Under the pieces are notes generated by a model. The model searched no databases. It worked only from the letters and a program-made list of their open reading frames with translations, and was not told the origin of the DNA. Position numbers and translations under genes: made by a program. A stretch of 64,000 nt of DNA from contig NC_033632.1 of assembly GCF_001540865.1 (NCBI RefSeq), forward strand, positions 9,854,888-9,918,887, written 5' to 3'. The stretch is from Ananas comosus (lineage: Eukaryota > Streptophyta > Magnoliopsida > Poales > Bromeliaceae). This document shows positions 12,178-22,984 of this stretch, in pieces. The number at the start of each line of letters is the position of its first letter. Positions within the stretch are counted from its first letter, which is position 1.

Positions 12178-12400
12178 TTTTCTTCTTTTCCTGTTCTATT
12201 GAGTTAAGAGAGAGATCTGCAAGCTTTTGCGTGCCACCCAAAAAAAAAAAAAAAAAAAAATTCGTGTGTGCTTTTGCAATTGTTATACATGTGATAGCCA
12301 TATGATATCCTACCAATGTAATCCTACATTAATTTTATTTATTTATTTATTTATTTTTGACTGTGTAATATTCCCTGACCCCTGTCCTTAGTCGAGGATG
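12178..12400. repeat. Diverged duplicate of 9236-9390
   Basis: Both copies share 'cttcttttcctgt.ttattgagtt..agagagagat', 'gcaa..gcttttgcg', an A-run, and a later '.tgtgtaat.ttcc' block, in the same order. This copy has a 20-bp poly-A insertion and an extended (TTTA)n. The gypsy remnant lies between the two copies. Confidence 0.55.
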
Positions 12401-12481
12401 AATCTGAGCTGATGATATTAGAGAGTCAGGGGATGATAGCACTGCTGAATTTGGGTTAGTCACATGGATTGATGGGAGAGA

Positions 12482-12483
<2 letters not shown>

Positions 12484-12550
<67 letters not shown>
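12484..12550. repeat. (TA)n-(GA)n compound microsatellite
   Basis: About 25 TA units followed by about 8 GA units. It forms the left flank of MITE M2. Confidence 0.97.
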
Positions 12551-12551
<1 letters not shown>

Positions 12552-12798
12552 TTGGACTGGTGTATATTAGTAGCAAACTTCATTATGTTGTACCCAGTTT
12601 TTTAGCTATTGGATAACCTTTTCATTATTTCTAACCATAGATAAATATATAACCAGTGGGGAACCACTCACCCTAGGCGAACCACTCAACTTTAACCGAT
12701 AATATCATCTCTGACTCTATAAGTTTTTCATTCAAAGGTTGTTAAAAACTGATAGCCAAAAAGAAACGTTTTGCTTAATAGGTATTCCAGCCTAATTC
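12551..12798 (-). mobile_element. TA-flanked MITE of the 'ggctggaatacta' family (M2)
   Basis: The reverse complement begins ATGAATTAGGCTGGAATACC and is collinear with the three tandem copies at 13506-14275. Shared blocks are 'tatcagtttttaac', 'atgatatta', 'gttgagtggt..cctaggg', 'ggttata' and 'gctactaat'. It is flanked by (TA)n(GA)n on the left and (TA)n on the right. About 250 bp, non-coding. Confidence 0.8.
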
Positions 12799-12809
12799 AT
12801 ATATTATAT

Positions 12810-12842
<33 letters not shown>

Positions 12843-12864
12843 CAATTATATATATAATATATAG

Positions 12865-13412
12865 AGTTGAGCTTAGAATACTATCGGCAGTAAACGAGCC
12901 GTTTTACTACCGATTTAGTTTCGATGAATTAGAACTCCAAATTGACGGATCGAACTCCCGTGCACATGATCTAATACACTTGAAGTGTTTAGAAATCAAT
13001 ATTTCAATCTTTCGACATCATATTTTCTGTCTAATGATCAAAGGTTTTTAAAAATTTGTAATTTTAATGTCGATTAAGCAGCGTTTTCTCGTTTGAATGG
13101 CGTAAAGATATCCAAATCAATTGAATTTGTTATAAATTCTTTAAATATTAAACAAGTTCTCATAGTGCTTGATCTTGAATTATCAAGACTGCGTATCATA
13201 TTTTTTAAAGAGTATCCATTTTTAGCCTTATTTTGTTTCCTTGATGGATAAAAGAACAATAGCGAAAGTGCGTGAAATTGATTTATAGTAGTTTAAATGA
13301 TTTAGATCAATATTAAACGGAGCTTGATCGTCAATTTGCAAGCTCTATCATCGAAAACTAAATCGGCTAGTAAAAACGGCTCGTTTATACTGGCGATAGT
13401 ATACTAGGCTCT
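12865..13412. mobile_element. Large palindromic TA-flanked MITE (M3)
   Basis: The left end (TTAGAATACTATCGGCAGTAAACGAGCC and onward to 'aaattgacgg') is the inverted counterpart of the right end (13325-13410: 'gatcgtcaatttgcaagctc' to 'ggcgatagtatacta'). The arms are about 90-100 bp with roughly 85% match by eye. About 550 bp in total. Both outer flanks are (TA)n. No coding capacity. Confidence 0.85.
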
Positions 13413-13505
13413 ACATATATATACTATATATATAATATATAGTATATATAGAGAGAGAGAGGGAGTGAACAGAGAGAGAGGATAATGGAAGGAGAGAAGA
13501 GAGAT
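13413..13505. repeat. (TA)n and (GA)n microsatellite between M3 and M4
   Basis: 'atatatatactatatatataatatatag' followed by GAGAGA-rich sequence. It separates two MITE blocks. Confidence 0.9.
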
Positions 13506-14275
13506 TAAGCTGGCAATACTATTATAGTAAACGATCTTTTTGATATCAAGTTTTTAACCTTGGATGAAAAATTGTAGGGGTCGGGATGATATTAGTCAGT
13601 TAGATTTGAGTGGTCCACCAGGGTTGACGTGGTCCCCTGGGTTATAAGTTATTTTAATCCAATGGTTATAATAATGAAAGAGTGATCAAAGGCCTAAAAA
13701 ACTGATAGCAACAATGGGATTTTGCTGCTAATGTAGCCCAGTCCAAACTCATTATAGAATTAGGCTGGAATACTATTAATAGTGAAAACGCTCTTTTTGT
13801 ATCAAGTTTTTAACCCTTGTATGAAAAATTGTAGGGTCAGGATGATATTAGTCATTAGAGTTGAGTGGTCCCCTAGGGTTGAGTGAGTCCCACTGGTTAT
13901 AGTATTTATATCCACATGGTTAGAAATGAATGAAAAGAGTTGATCCAAAGGTAAAAAACTGGATAGCAATAATGGATTTTGCTACCTAATAGTAGCAAGT
14001 CACAACTACATATAAGAATTAGGATGGAATACTATTAATAGTTAAAACGCTCTTTTTGCTATCAAGTTTTTAAACCCTTGGCGTGAAAAATTATAGGGTC
14101 AGGATGATATTAGTCAGTTAGAGTTGAGTGTCCCCTAGTTAGTGAGTCCCCACTGGGTTATAGTATTTATCAATGGTTAAATATTGAAAAAAGTTGATCA
14201 ACGACTAAAAACTGGATAGCAATAATGAATTTTAGCTACTAATAGATAGCCCGTCCAAACTCTGTTAGAAAATAA
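13506..14275 (+). mobile_element. Three head-to-tail copies of the M2-family MITE
   Basis: Three direct copies of about 250-260 bp each start with a ggctggaatactatta-type phrase, at about 13509, 13759 and 14020. Each runs through a reduced version of 'tatcaagtttttaaccc', 'gggtcaggatgatattagtca', 'gttgagtgg' and 'gctactaat.agc'. Copies 2 and 3 are closest. Joins are direct, with no TA microsatellite between copies, which differs from the single copy M2. Confidence 0.82.
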
Positions 14276-14683
14276 ATTTGCGATTTTTCGATATCATTTC
14301 CTTAGTGATCGAGTGGCTCAAAATCAACGCCTGAAAATAAAATCTTACAAATATGATGATATGACATTAAAATTTTAATCAAGTTATTGATCTTGGTTTA
14401 TATGGTATAAAGAATTTTCTATCAAAAATTTCAGTGATTGGATATTTCTACCCGTTAAACTTGCAACCGGCTCACGCCCGGTGTTAAAATTATTGATTTG
14501 AGCCCTTCGATCATTAGTGTCAAATGATATTTTTCGGCAAAAAATCGAAATTATTTTCTAGATACTTCAATATTCTAGATCAATCTAACGGAGCGATCGT
14601 CGATTCGAAAGTGACCGACATCAAAAACAAAGTGGAACACGGACGGCTTCCGTGCTGTCAAAAGCATACCAGCACAATGATAT
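14276..14683. mobile_element. Palindromic MITE fused to the triple array (M4)
   Basis: The left arm starting 'aataaatttgcgatttttcgatatcatttcctt.agtgatcga' is inverted at about 14505-14565 ('tcgatcattagtgtcaaatgatatttttcggcaaaaaatcg'). The right end adjoins (TA)n at 14684. It resembles M3 and M5 in design: long inverted arms and TA flanks. Sequence similarity among the three is limited. Confidence 0.65.
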
Positions 14684-14789
14684 ATATATAATTATATATA
14701 TATATATATTATATATATATTATGATATATATATATATATAGAGGGGGAATCAGAGGTTGATGAGAGAGAGGAGAGAGGGAGAGAAGTG
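14684..14789. repeat. (TA)n then GA-rich tract
   Basis: TA units with interruptions to about 14740, then 'agaggggg...gagagagaggagagaggga'. Confidence 0.9.
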
Positions 14790-15380
14790 GGGAAATTAAA
14801 TTTTAAAATAAAAATTCAACATTGAAATTAGAATATTTATTTAAATTTGAATTTATAATATAGTAATTTATTCTTTCATCTTAAATTTTGAAATCAAATA
14901 TGAATTTCCAATTTGAATTAGTATTTAAATTAAAATTAAAATTTGAGTTTAAATCACAATTTGAATTGAACATTTGAATTTATAATTCATAATTCAAATT
15001 CAAACTGAAACTCATTATTGAAATTGAATATAAATAGCAAATTTAAATTTGAATTTGAATTTGAAGTTGAACTTGAAATTTTAAGTTTTAAATTTAAATT
15101 TCAGTTAATAATTTGAATTAATAGTTGGAACAATTTGAATTCAAAGTTCAAATTGAAGTTCTTAGCTAAAAATAATTTAATTAAAATTTAAAATTTCAAA
15201 TTTAAATTTAAATTTAGATTATAGAGTTCAAATTTAAATAAAAATAAAAATTTAAAAATAAATTTAAATATAAAGTCACAAATTTGAATTTAAAATTTTA
15301 TGTTGAATTTTAATTTACAAATAAAATTCAGAATGTGATCATGATTTTAATTCAAATTTAAAATAAATTTTAATTTTAAT
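14790..15380. repeat. AT-rich 'aatttgaattcaaatt' repeat block (copy 2)
   Basis: Collinear with 6700-7310 in the same orientation. Both contain the 'gaatgtgatcat.attttaattcaaattta' and 'cacaaatttgaatttaaaatttta.gttgaatttta' phrases near their right ends. Confidence 0.8.
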
Positions 15381-15690
15381 TTTCAACTATGCCTGTACGT
15401 GAACTTTGTGTGTTTTATATTTAAATCAGGATGAATCATCTGTGTTATTTGAGTTTTATATTCTTCTTTTATTTAGTTGTGCAATTTTTATCATGATTTT
15501 TTTTTTTTTTGAGTTTTAGTTGTCAACTAATTCACCTCTTTCAAAGTGGAGGTCTAATGTAATTTGAGTTATATTATTTTTTGACGTACATCGAAGACCA
15601 AAAGTAATAAAATTTGGATTCCACCTCTCTACTTACACTAAAACAAATAGCCCATAGTGTTATCAGACTTTTTTGTGATTTGGCGTCTTA
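15381..15690. other. No recognised feature
   Basis: Mixed AT-rich sequence with a poly-T run near 15500; no coding or structural signal. Confidence 0.5.
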
Positions 15691-15994
15691 TCTAAAAGAT
15701 ATTTTTGTACTTTACCTTTGATATTAATAAAACTTTTTGTTCCAATTTTTTTTTATGGGCATAAATTAGTGGCCAAACCATATAAATCTTGATGGACTCT
15801 TTCCTTTCCTTTCGTGCAATAATTTTTTTGATATATTTTATGCCTATTTGTTCTAGCAAAAATAGTTCTCCATTTAACCAACTGTATATTGATGACTTTA
15901 GTTTTGCATATGTTTACAAAGTAAAATAAGTTGAACAACTAATAATAAAATATGCCACAGTAAAATTAAAATAAAAGAATAAAATATAATATAC

Positions 15995-16246
15995 CTTCGC
16001 CCAATTATTATAAACATACCTCTTACATAATTGCCTTATCCTTGTCATTCCAATCAAAGTCACTTGCATTCTGTCCAAGCATTTCCGCCATAATATTATA
16101 TTGCCATTTTCGAAATTTCACCGCAAATCAATCTGTCGTCCCTCCTTCAACTCAAAATTTGCCAATTGATCGTGCATCCATTTCTTCCTTTGTTGCAAGT
16201 ACCATGTTCCAAAAGTTTCGTGTCAGCCCTCCGTTGCCCTGAATTA
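15995..16246 (-). pseudogene. Decayed Myb/SANT-like domain exon (copy 2)
   Basis: A paralogue of 5979-6231 with about 80% match by eye. It has the same splice-donor position (AAG|GTAT on the minus strand) and the same 5' neighbourhood; 15695-15930 parallels 5735-5900. The minus strand still encodes the 'FGNMAI.YYNIMAEML' stretch of the domain. A 20-bp difference near 16155 and frame breaks show it is not functional. Confidence 0.6.
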
Positions 16247-16362
16247 GTGAGATCCAATAAGCACTTAATAATCTTTTCATCTTTTTTTTTTAAATCCACC
16301 GATATATATTTAATGACTTTTATTCTTTATTTTTTCTACCTTGCTTATTTCACCCTTCCATC

Positions 16363-17023
16363 CAGGGATGTAATGTGGGCCGTGTCGGGCTGGCACGGCC
16401 CACATTATCCGGGCCTATTCGTGCCAAGGGCCGGCCCATTCGGGCCCGGTAGTGCCAGCCCGTTTACTCATAATAGAAGGCCTCGGCCCGGCCCCCTGGC
16501 CCGCCCAACACAGGCCGTGCTGGACCGGGCCGGGCTTCGTGCTAGCCCAGATTTTTTTAAAATTTCTTCCCACAATTTTTTTTTTAGAAATTTATTTTTT
16601 TCAATAAAATAGATAATTCATTTTTAAATTATAAATTTGACTTATAACTTTTACTTTACACAATTATACCCAACTTTTTGAAATCTCTCTTATTAAATTT
16701 TTTCAAAAATTTTTTATTATTTGAAGAGAAATTGATATTTTAAAAAAATAATTAAAAAAATATATAAAGTTTGTATTAATCATATTACTTAATTACATGA
16801 AAAGAAATAAAAAAATAAAAAATATATATAAACTTATAAATTTTTTTAAAATATACAAAAATATTTAGTTTTAATTTTTTGACCAAAATCCCCTCTCTAA
16901 CCGTCAAAAATTAAAGTGTTAGTAAGGGCATTCTGGTCAATTTGATAAAAAAATATTTTCAACTTTTTAATATTTTTTAAAAAAATAAATTTTTTTTTTA
17001 AAATCCCAACGGCTCAAAGGCCG
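16363..17023 (+). mobile_element. Partial hAT-type non-autonomous element with GC-rich subterminal repeats
   Basis: It starts CAGGGATGTAATG, a hAT-like terminus. Then come about 190 bp dense in GGCC/GCCCGG motifs ('gggccggcccattcgggcccgg', 'ccgggccgggctt'). Next is an AT-rich core with 'gaccaaaatcccctctctaac' and 'gggcattctggtcaattt', and then 'cccaacggctcaaaggcc'. The expected closing CATCCCTG end is absent. The element stops where family-A LTR sequence begins, at about 17024, so its 3' end is truncated and no TSD can be assigned. Confidence 0.65.
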
Positions 17024-19902
17024 ACAAGGGCGAGGGTACTCACCAGTCACGGAGGATAACAACAAATATAGATAATGGTAATACAGTAGCAATGATAAAC
17101 AAGAAAAACGCGATGTATATATGAATCACTACCACTACTGTATGTATGCATCAACTAGACGACAAGTCCAAAAGTATCCGAATCAGAAACATGCCATATT
17201 GGTCCGCACACCTCAGGCCTGTGCCACACTTGCTCTAACTTGTAAATGACCCCAGCATAAGCTCTTGGGTCTGAAAGCATATAACCCCAGCATAACTCTT
17301 GGGCTCACGGGCTAGCATTCCCAACCACTTTTTCGGAAAAAAATACCCTCTTGCAGTGGATCAAACTGCTGGTGTTCGTGAAATGCGTACGAGCAGTGGT
17401 GATCGATGCTGATATGCTCAATAGCCAATCATCGGCAACTAGCAGACAATCCAACCTCTCAGTAAGGATGCAAATGGATCCGGGTTGGTGGAGCTCCGCC
17501 CCGATCCGCCCCGAATGGGGTGGTAAGTGGGAACAAAAAATATAGAAAAATATAACCCGCCCCGAATCCGCCCCGATCCGCCAAGTAAATGGAGCGGGAG
17601 GCGGGAGACTCTTTTCTTCCTTCAATCTACCCCGATCCGTTAAAAATCTGCTCCCGCCCCTCTCCCGCCCCGATCCGCCTCGAATGGAGCGGTAAGTAGG
17701 AGCCAAAAATAAAATGAAAAGTAACCTGCCCCGAATCCGCCCCGCCCAGATAAGAAATGGAGCGGGAGGTGGGGGAACTCTCCCGCCCCCGGATCCGCCT
17801 TGTTTGCATCCCTACCTCTCAGGATATACTGAACATGTAGGTCACTAAGTAGTCCAACCGACCAAGTAGATCACAATAACAGATGCAGTGAATCAACCGA
17901 ATAGGTCACAGTACGAGATACAAGAACCGACCGACTAGGTCACAGTACTAGTTATAAGAACCGACCAACTAGGTCACAGATCTCACATGTAATCATAAGC
18001 CTGCTCTACTTCTACTCATATGCTAGATATGAAAACAACTAAGTAGAGCGTAAAAGGAATAACAAAGGTGCTAGGCTCAACATAAAGTATATACAGGATA
18101 ATAACAGGAAAATGGGTAAGAAGATGTCACCGAACGTGCACCACTATACCGACTTCGGGTTGAAGTACCTACCTGTACGTACGTAGCACTGGTCTCCGGA
18201 CTGCAGAAAAAAGTCAACCGGACCAAAGCGTCCACCGGGTTAGTATCCAACCCACATATACGAAACACAAACTCACATTCCCACCAATAAACCTATGGAA
18301 ATCGGTTTCCTAAAATCGATTGCCGTAACTCGCCGGAATTCCCGAAACTCTCCCGGGACTTCGCCGGGACCCACGAACTATCCCGGAACTCACCGACTCA
18401 TGCTACGAGTTGCCCGCTGCCACTAAACACAATTATTCGTGTGACTTGGCAGCAAACACACCTCCTCACATCGGAACGGTTATCATCGGACAATCGTTCC
18501 GATCCGGGTACCCGGAAGTGTCAATTTCGACACCGGAACCCACCATCACTCACCTATCGTTTTTGAACCCTCGAAACGATGCGAGTGACGAGCCAACAAG
18601 GCTCAATGACAACATGATCTACCGTGAGGCACCGTCGGAAGAATTCCAAACCAAAATCGCGTTCCGTCGGCGGATTTTGCTGAAAAATGCACCGAAAATT
18701 AACATTCGATTTCTAGAAAGGCCTGGAGCCTTGGACAACCAGTCCAGAGGTCACCCGCTGCCTACACACGCTGCCAACAACAACCATGAAATGTACAATT
18801 GCATAAAAACCCCTGCGACTCCATAAAATCACATTATTTTATGTGGTTTTCGGGATTTTACGGCCCAACAACGCAAACCAAGGACCTTCTAGCCTGGCTG
18901 AGACACCCGCTAACAGGTTCCGATGTACCGGAGGCAGTGCTCACACTTCGGAGCACGGCCGGCAACTGTGGCGGGCGCGGGAGCGACGCAAACTTCAGCG
19001 AATAACGCGCATAGTGTCTACACAGCATTTATCATACAAATCAGGGCTTCTCTGACCCCAACAGAGGTGAGTACAATGTTCAGCACGGATCAGGGATCAT
19101 CATTCTCACTTCTGGGAGTGTTGGGGTGTTCTCGAATCGCCGAAAAGGCGACCGAAACCCAAAACAGTGCACAGAAACAGTAAATTGCCTTACCGTAGCA
19201 AGGTAGGGCACGAGACGGCCGGGGGCAGCGAGACGGCGGGTGCGCCGGCAATGGGAGGTCGTGGCTGGTCAGAGGGGGCTCGGGCATGTGTTGGCCGGCG
19301 GCGGGAGGTGGCCGGTGGCGCGGTGGAGCGGGGAGGTCGAGATAGCTCGGCCTCGGCCCGAGCTCGTGCTGCTCGGCTAGGGCTCACGGTTCAACGACGG
19401 CGAGGCGGCGGCCGAAAGAGCACTGGGGCGATGGCGACTGGTCGCCGGAAGCCGAGGGAGGGCGGCGCGCCCGACGGTGGGCGGCAGCGGCGCGAGGAGG
19501 TCGAGATAGCGCTCGCACTTGGCTGTTGCAAGGAGCTGGACGGTGGCCGGCGGCCCACGGGGATGACGGGGGCGGCGCGAGAGAGGCCGCCGTAGGTCGA
19601 GGAGGGTGGGGCGGCCTGCCCCGATGCAACAACAGCTCGCGGCCGCGAGCTGTCTCAGGCTCAGCCCGAGCTAGTCTCGGGTAGCCGCAGGGAGCCCAGT
19701 CGGCGCCTGCGGCGCACGGGGATGGCGGGGGCCGGCGAGAATGGCGCCGGAGGTCGGTATCGGCCAGGGGGTGGAGGCCCGACACGTATGGGTGACTTCC
19801 TGAGATCGACGGCCGATGAGGTGAAGAGAGAAGTTGAGAGGGAGGTAGGGTCGGCTTTTCCAGCGGCCGGGGTCGCTTGCTGGCGGCCGGGGTGCGCGCA
19901 CG
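17024..19902 (-). mobile_element. Outer family-A LTR (A0), 3' portion
   Basis: This is collinear with A2: 17026 matches 20583 ('ccgacaagggcgag') and the match runs to 'ggtgcgcgcac' at 19892. Here it is directly followed by LTR A2. The missing 5' part of A0 resumes after A2 at 27137. The left edge is truncated against the hAT fragment, so the last about 680 bp of the LTR are lost. It is GC-rich in its 5' third (19200-19900), where long frames on both strands are compositional rather than coding. No gag/pol domain is present. Confidence 0.65.
17463..17814 (+). mobile_element. hAT MITE inside A0, with 8-bp TSD and empty site
   Basis: It begins TAAGGATGCAAATGG and ends GTTTGCATCCCTA. The terminal inverted repeat (TA[G/A]GGATGCAAA) is flanked by the 8-bp duplication CCTCTCAG (17455-17462 and 17815-17822). 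The paralogous LTR A2 carries the unoccupied site, one CCCCTCAG, at about 20985-20992. The interior holds repeated 'ccgccccgatccgccccgaat' subterminal motifs in both orientations. 352 bp, non-coding. Confidence 0.95.
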
Positions 19903-20002
19903 TGGCACACCCCGGGGTCCCTTTTTGATTTAAAAGCAATGTGGAAGTGCCACTTTTTTTTAAAAAAAAAAACGTGACCCACAGGGTATGCCAAACCCGC
20001 CA

Positions 20003-20052
20003 CAAATATAGGGAGTCCACTGTTCACGCGAACAGATTCTCCCCTATATTTG
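20003..20052. repeat. Nested palindrome near the 3' end of LTR A2
   Basis: CAAATATAGGGAG and CTCCCCTATATTTG form the outer arms. Between them lies CTGTTCACGCGAACAG, itself a hairpin with 6-bp arms. The result is a cruciform-capable 50-bp sequence near the LTR terminus. Confidence 0.8.
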
Positions 20053-22984
20053 CACGGGGTCGCACAAGTACAAGATATATAATACAAGATACAACCACCA
20101 TAATGAACATACACATATTCTACACCATTCACATTCACATCACATCCATAATTTATCCATAAATCCACAACTATTAGTTTAAAATGTTTCCTATCCGGAA
20201 ACTCGTTTTAAAAACACTAAGTCATGAAAACCAAGAAAACCTTTTAAAAATCGTTTCCGACACGGAAACCTTTTTCTTTTAAAACTCGCTACCACGAGGG
20301 GTAGAAAATCATTTTCATTTCACAAAAATCCACAAATTCTTTATTACATTCACGAAAACTCAAATATTCAATTTACATAAAAATACTGAACCATAAATGC
20401 AGTCTAAGTTGTTTATTTAAAGAAACTGAGTTTAGAGTTAAACCAAAAGACGGGACGGTGGCTCTATCGATCGCTAAGTACGCTCCTCACGAACCGTCCC
20501 ACTAGGACCCGTGATATCACCTGTAATGGGGGTAGGGGGTGAGAACATGTACACATATCTCCCCTCCTAGTGGGTACCGCAAGCCGACAAGGGCGAGGGG
20601 TACTCATCAGTCAAGAGAATATACAAGAGTATGGATAAGAGAAATACAGTAGCAAACAATAATAAACGAACAAGATATATATATGAATAAACAACTACCG
20701 CTACTGTATGTATGCATCAACCGGACGACAAATCCAAAGTACCCAATCTGAAACTGTCATATTGGTTTGCAATGCAGACCTCAAGCCTGTGCCGCTGTCA
20801 CTCTACCTGCATATAACCCAAGGTAGCCTATGGGCTCACGGGTTGGCACCTCCAACCACTTTTTCGGAAAAGAACACCCTCTTGCGGTGGATCAGAGCGC
20901 TGGTGTTCGTGAAATGCGTACGAGTGTCGGCGATCAACGATGATATCTAAATAACTAACCGTCGGCAACCAGCTGACAATCCAACCCCTCAGGGTATACT
21001 GACCGTATAGGTTATCCAGTAGTCCAACGGACCAAGTAGGTCACAATACCATATGGAATGAACCGACCAAAGAGGTCACAGATACGGAATACCAAAACCA
21101 ACTAACTAGGTCACCAATCTCACATGCAATCATAAATCTACTCTACTCCTACTCATGATACTAAATATGAAAAACAACCGAGTAGAGTATAGCGAGAACA
21201 ACAAGGGTGTCAGGCTCAACACTATCTATATAGATATATATGTAAGATAATAACAAGAGAACAAGGGTAAGAAGGTATCACTGAGCGTGCACCACTGTAC
21301 TGACATCGGATCGAAGTACCCACCTATACAAATACGGTACTGGCCTTCTAACTGCGAAGGAAGTAACAACCAGACCAACGAAGGGTCCACCGGGTTAGAA
21401 TCCAACCCACAAACACAAAACACTATCTCACAATCCCCACCAATAAACTTACAGGAATCGGTTTGTGAAAATCGATTGCCGGACTCGCCGGAAGTCACCC
21501 GCTGCCACCAAACACATATATTCGTGTGACTTGGCAGCAAAAATACTATCTCACATCGAAACGATTATCGTCGGATAATTGTTCTGATCTGGGTTCTCGA
21601 AAGTGTTCAATTCGACACTGGAATCCACCGTCGCTTACCCATCATTTTCGGACCCTCGAAATGATGTGGGTGGCTACCCAACAAGGCTCAGCGACGACAC
21701 AAATTATCGTGAGGCACCGTCGGAATAATTCCGAACCGAAACACGTTCCGTCAGCAGATTTTGCCGACAAACGCACAGGAAATCACTTTTCGATCTCCGG
21801 AAAGGCCTGGGGCCTTGGACAATCAGTCTAGAGGTCACCCACTACCTGCACACACTGTCAACAGTGACCACCAACTGTACAATTGCATAGAAACCCCTGC
21901 GACTACGAAAAATCACATTATTTTATGTGATTTTCGGGGTTTTACGACTCGACCGCACAAACCGAGAGTATTCTAGCTAAGCCGAGACACCCGCTAATAG
22001 GTCTCGGTGTGCCGAAGGCCGTGCTCACACTTCAGAGCACTGCAGGCCACTATGGCGAGCGTACGAGCGACGCGGACTTCAGCAAAACAACGCGCACAGT
22101 GTCAAAACTGCGTTTAATATGCACACTGGGGCTTCGCTAACCCAAATGGAGGTGAGCACGATGTTCGGCACAGATCAAAGATCATCGTGCTCACTTCCGG
22201 GGGTATCGGGGTGCCTCCGGGTCGCAAGAAAAGCGACCGGAACCCCAAACAATGAACAAAAGACTGTTAAAAACTCACCGGAACAAGCTGGAGCCCGAGG
22301 GTGGCCGGCGGCGGCCGGACAGCTAGCGGGCCGGCCAGAGTCGAGTGCCGCCGGTCAGTGGCGGCTGAGGCGCATGCTGGCCGGTGGCGAAAGGCAGCCG
22401 GTGGCGCGGGGGAAAAGATCGAGCCCGCACAGCCTCGGCTCGGGTTTAAGAGGCAAAGGCGGCCAAGCGGCGGCCGGGGGAGCGGCGGGGCGATGGCGAT
22501 CGGTCGCCGGAGGCCGAGGGGTGGCGACGCGCCCTACTGTGGGCGGCGGCGACACGCGGAGGCCAAGAAGGCTCGGCCTCGGCCCGCTCAAGGTCTGGGC
22601 GGCTGCAAGAAGTGAGGGCGGCGGCGTCGACCTTGGCGCGCCGGAGGGTCACCGGAGGTCAAGGAGGGCAGTGGAGCCGATCTTGGCGGCATAGACTCAC
22701 GGGCCACAAGCCAAGCTAGGCTCGGCCCAAGCTGGCTGCGATTGGCAGCAAGGAGCTGGGCAGCGGCCGAAGGCCCGCGGGGACGGCGGCGGCGGCGAAC
22801 GGAGGGTCGCCGGAGACCAAGGAGGTCGGCGTGACCGATTAAGGATGGTGGCAGCGCCCGGCTCTCAAGCTCACCCGAGTTCGGTCTGGGCTGACTGGGG
22901 GTGGCCGCCGATCTCCAGGCGGCGCTGGCTGGGCGTGTGGACGACGGGGGCCGGCAGGGACGATGCCGGAGATTGGTCTCGGCC

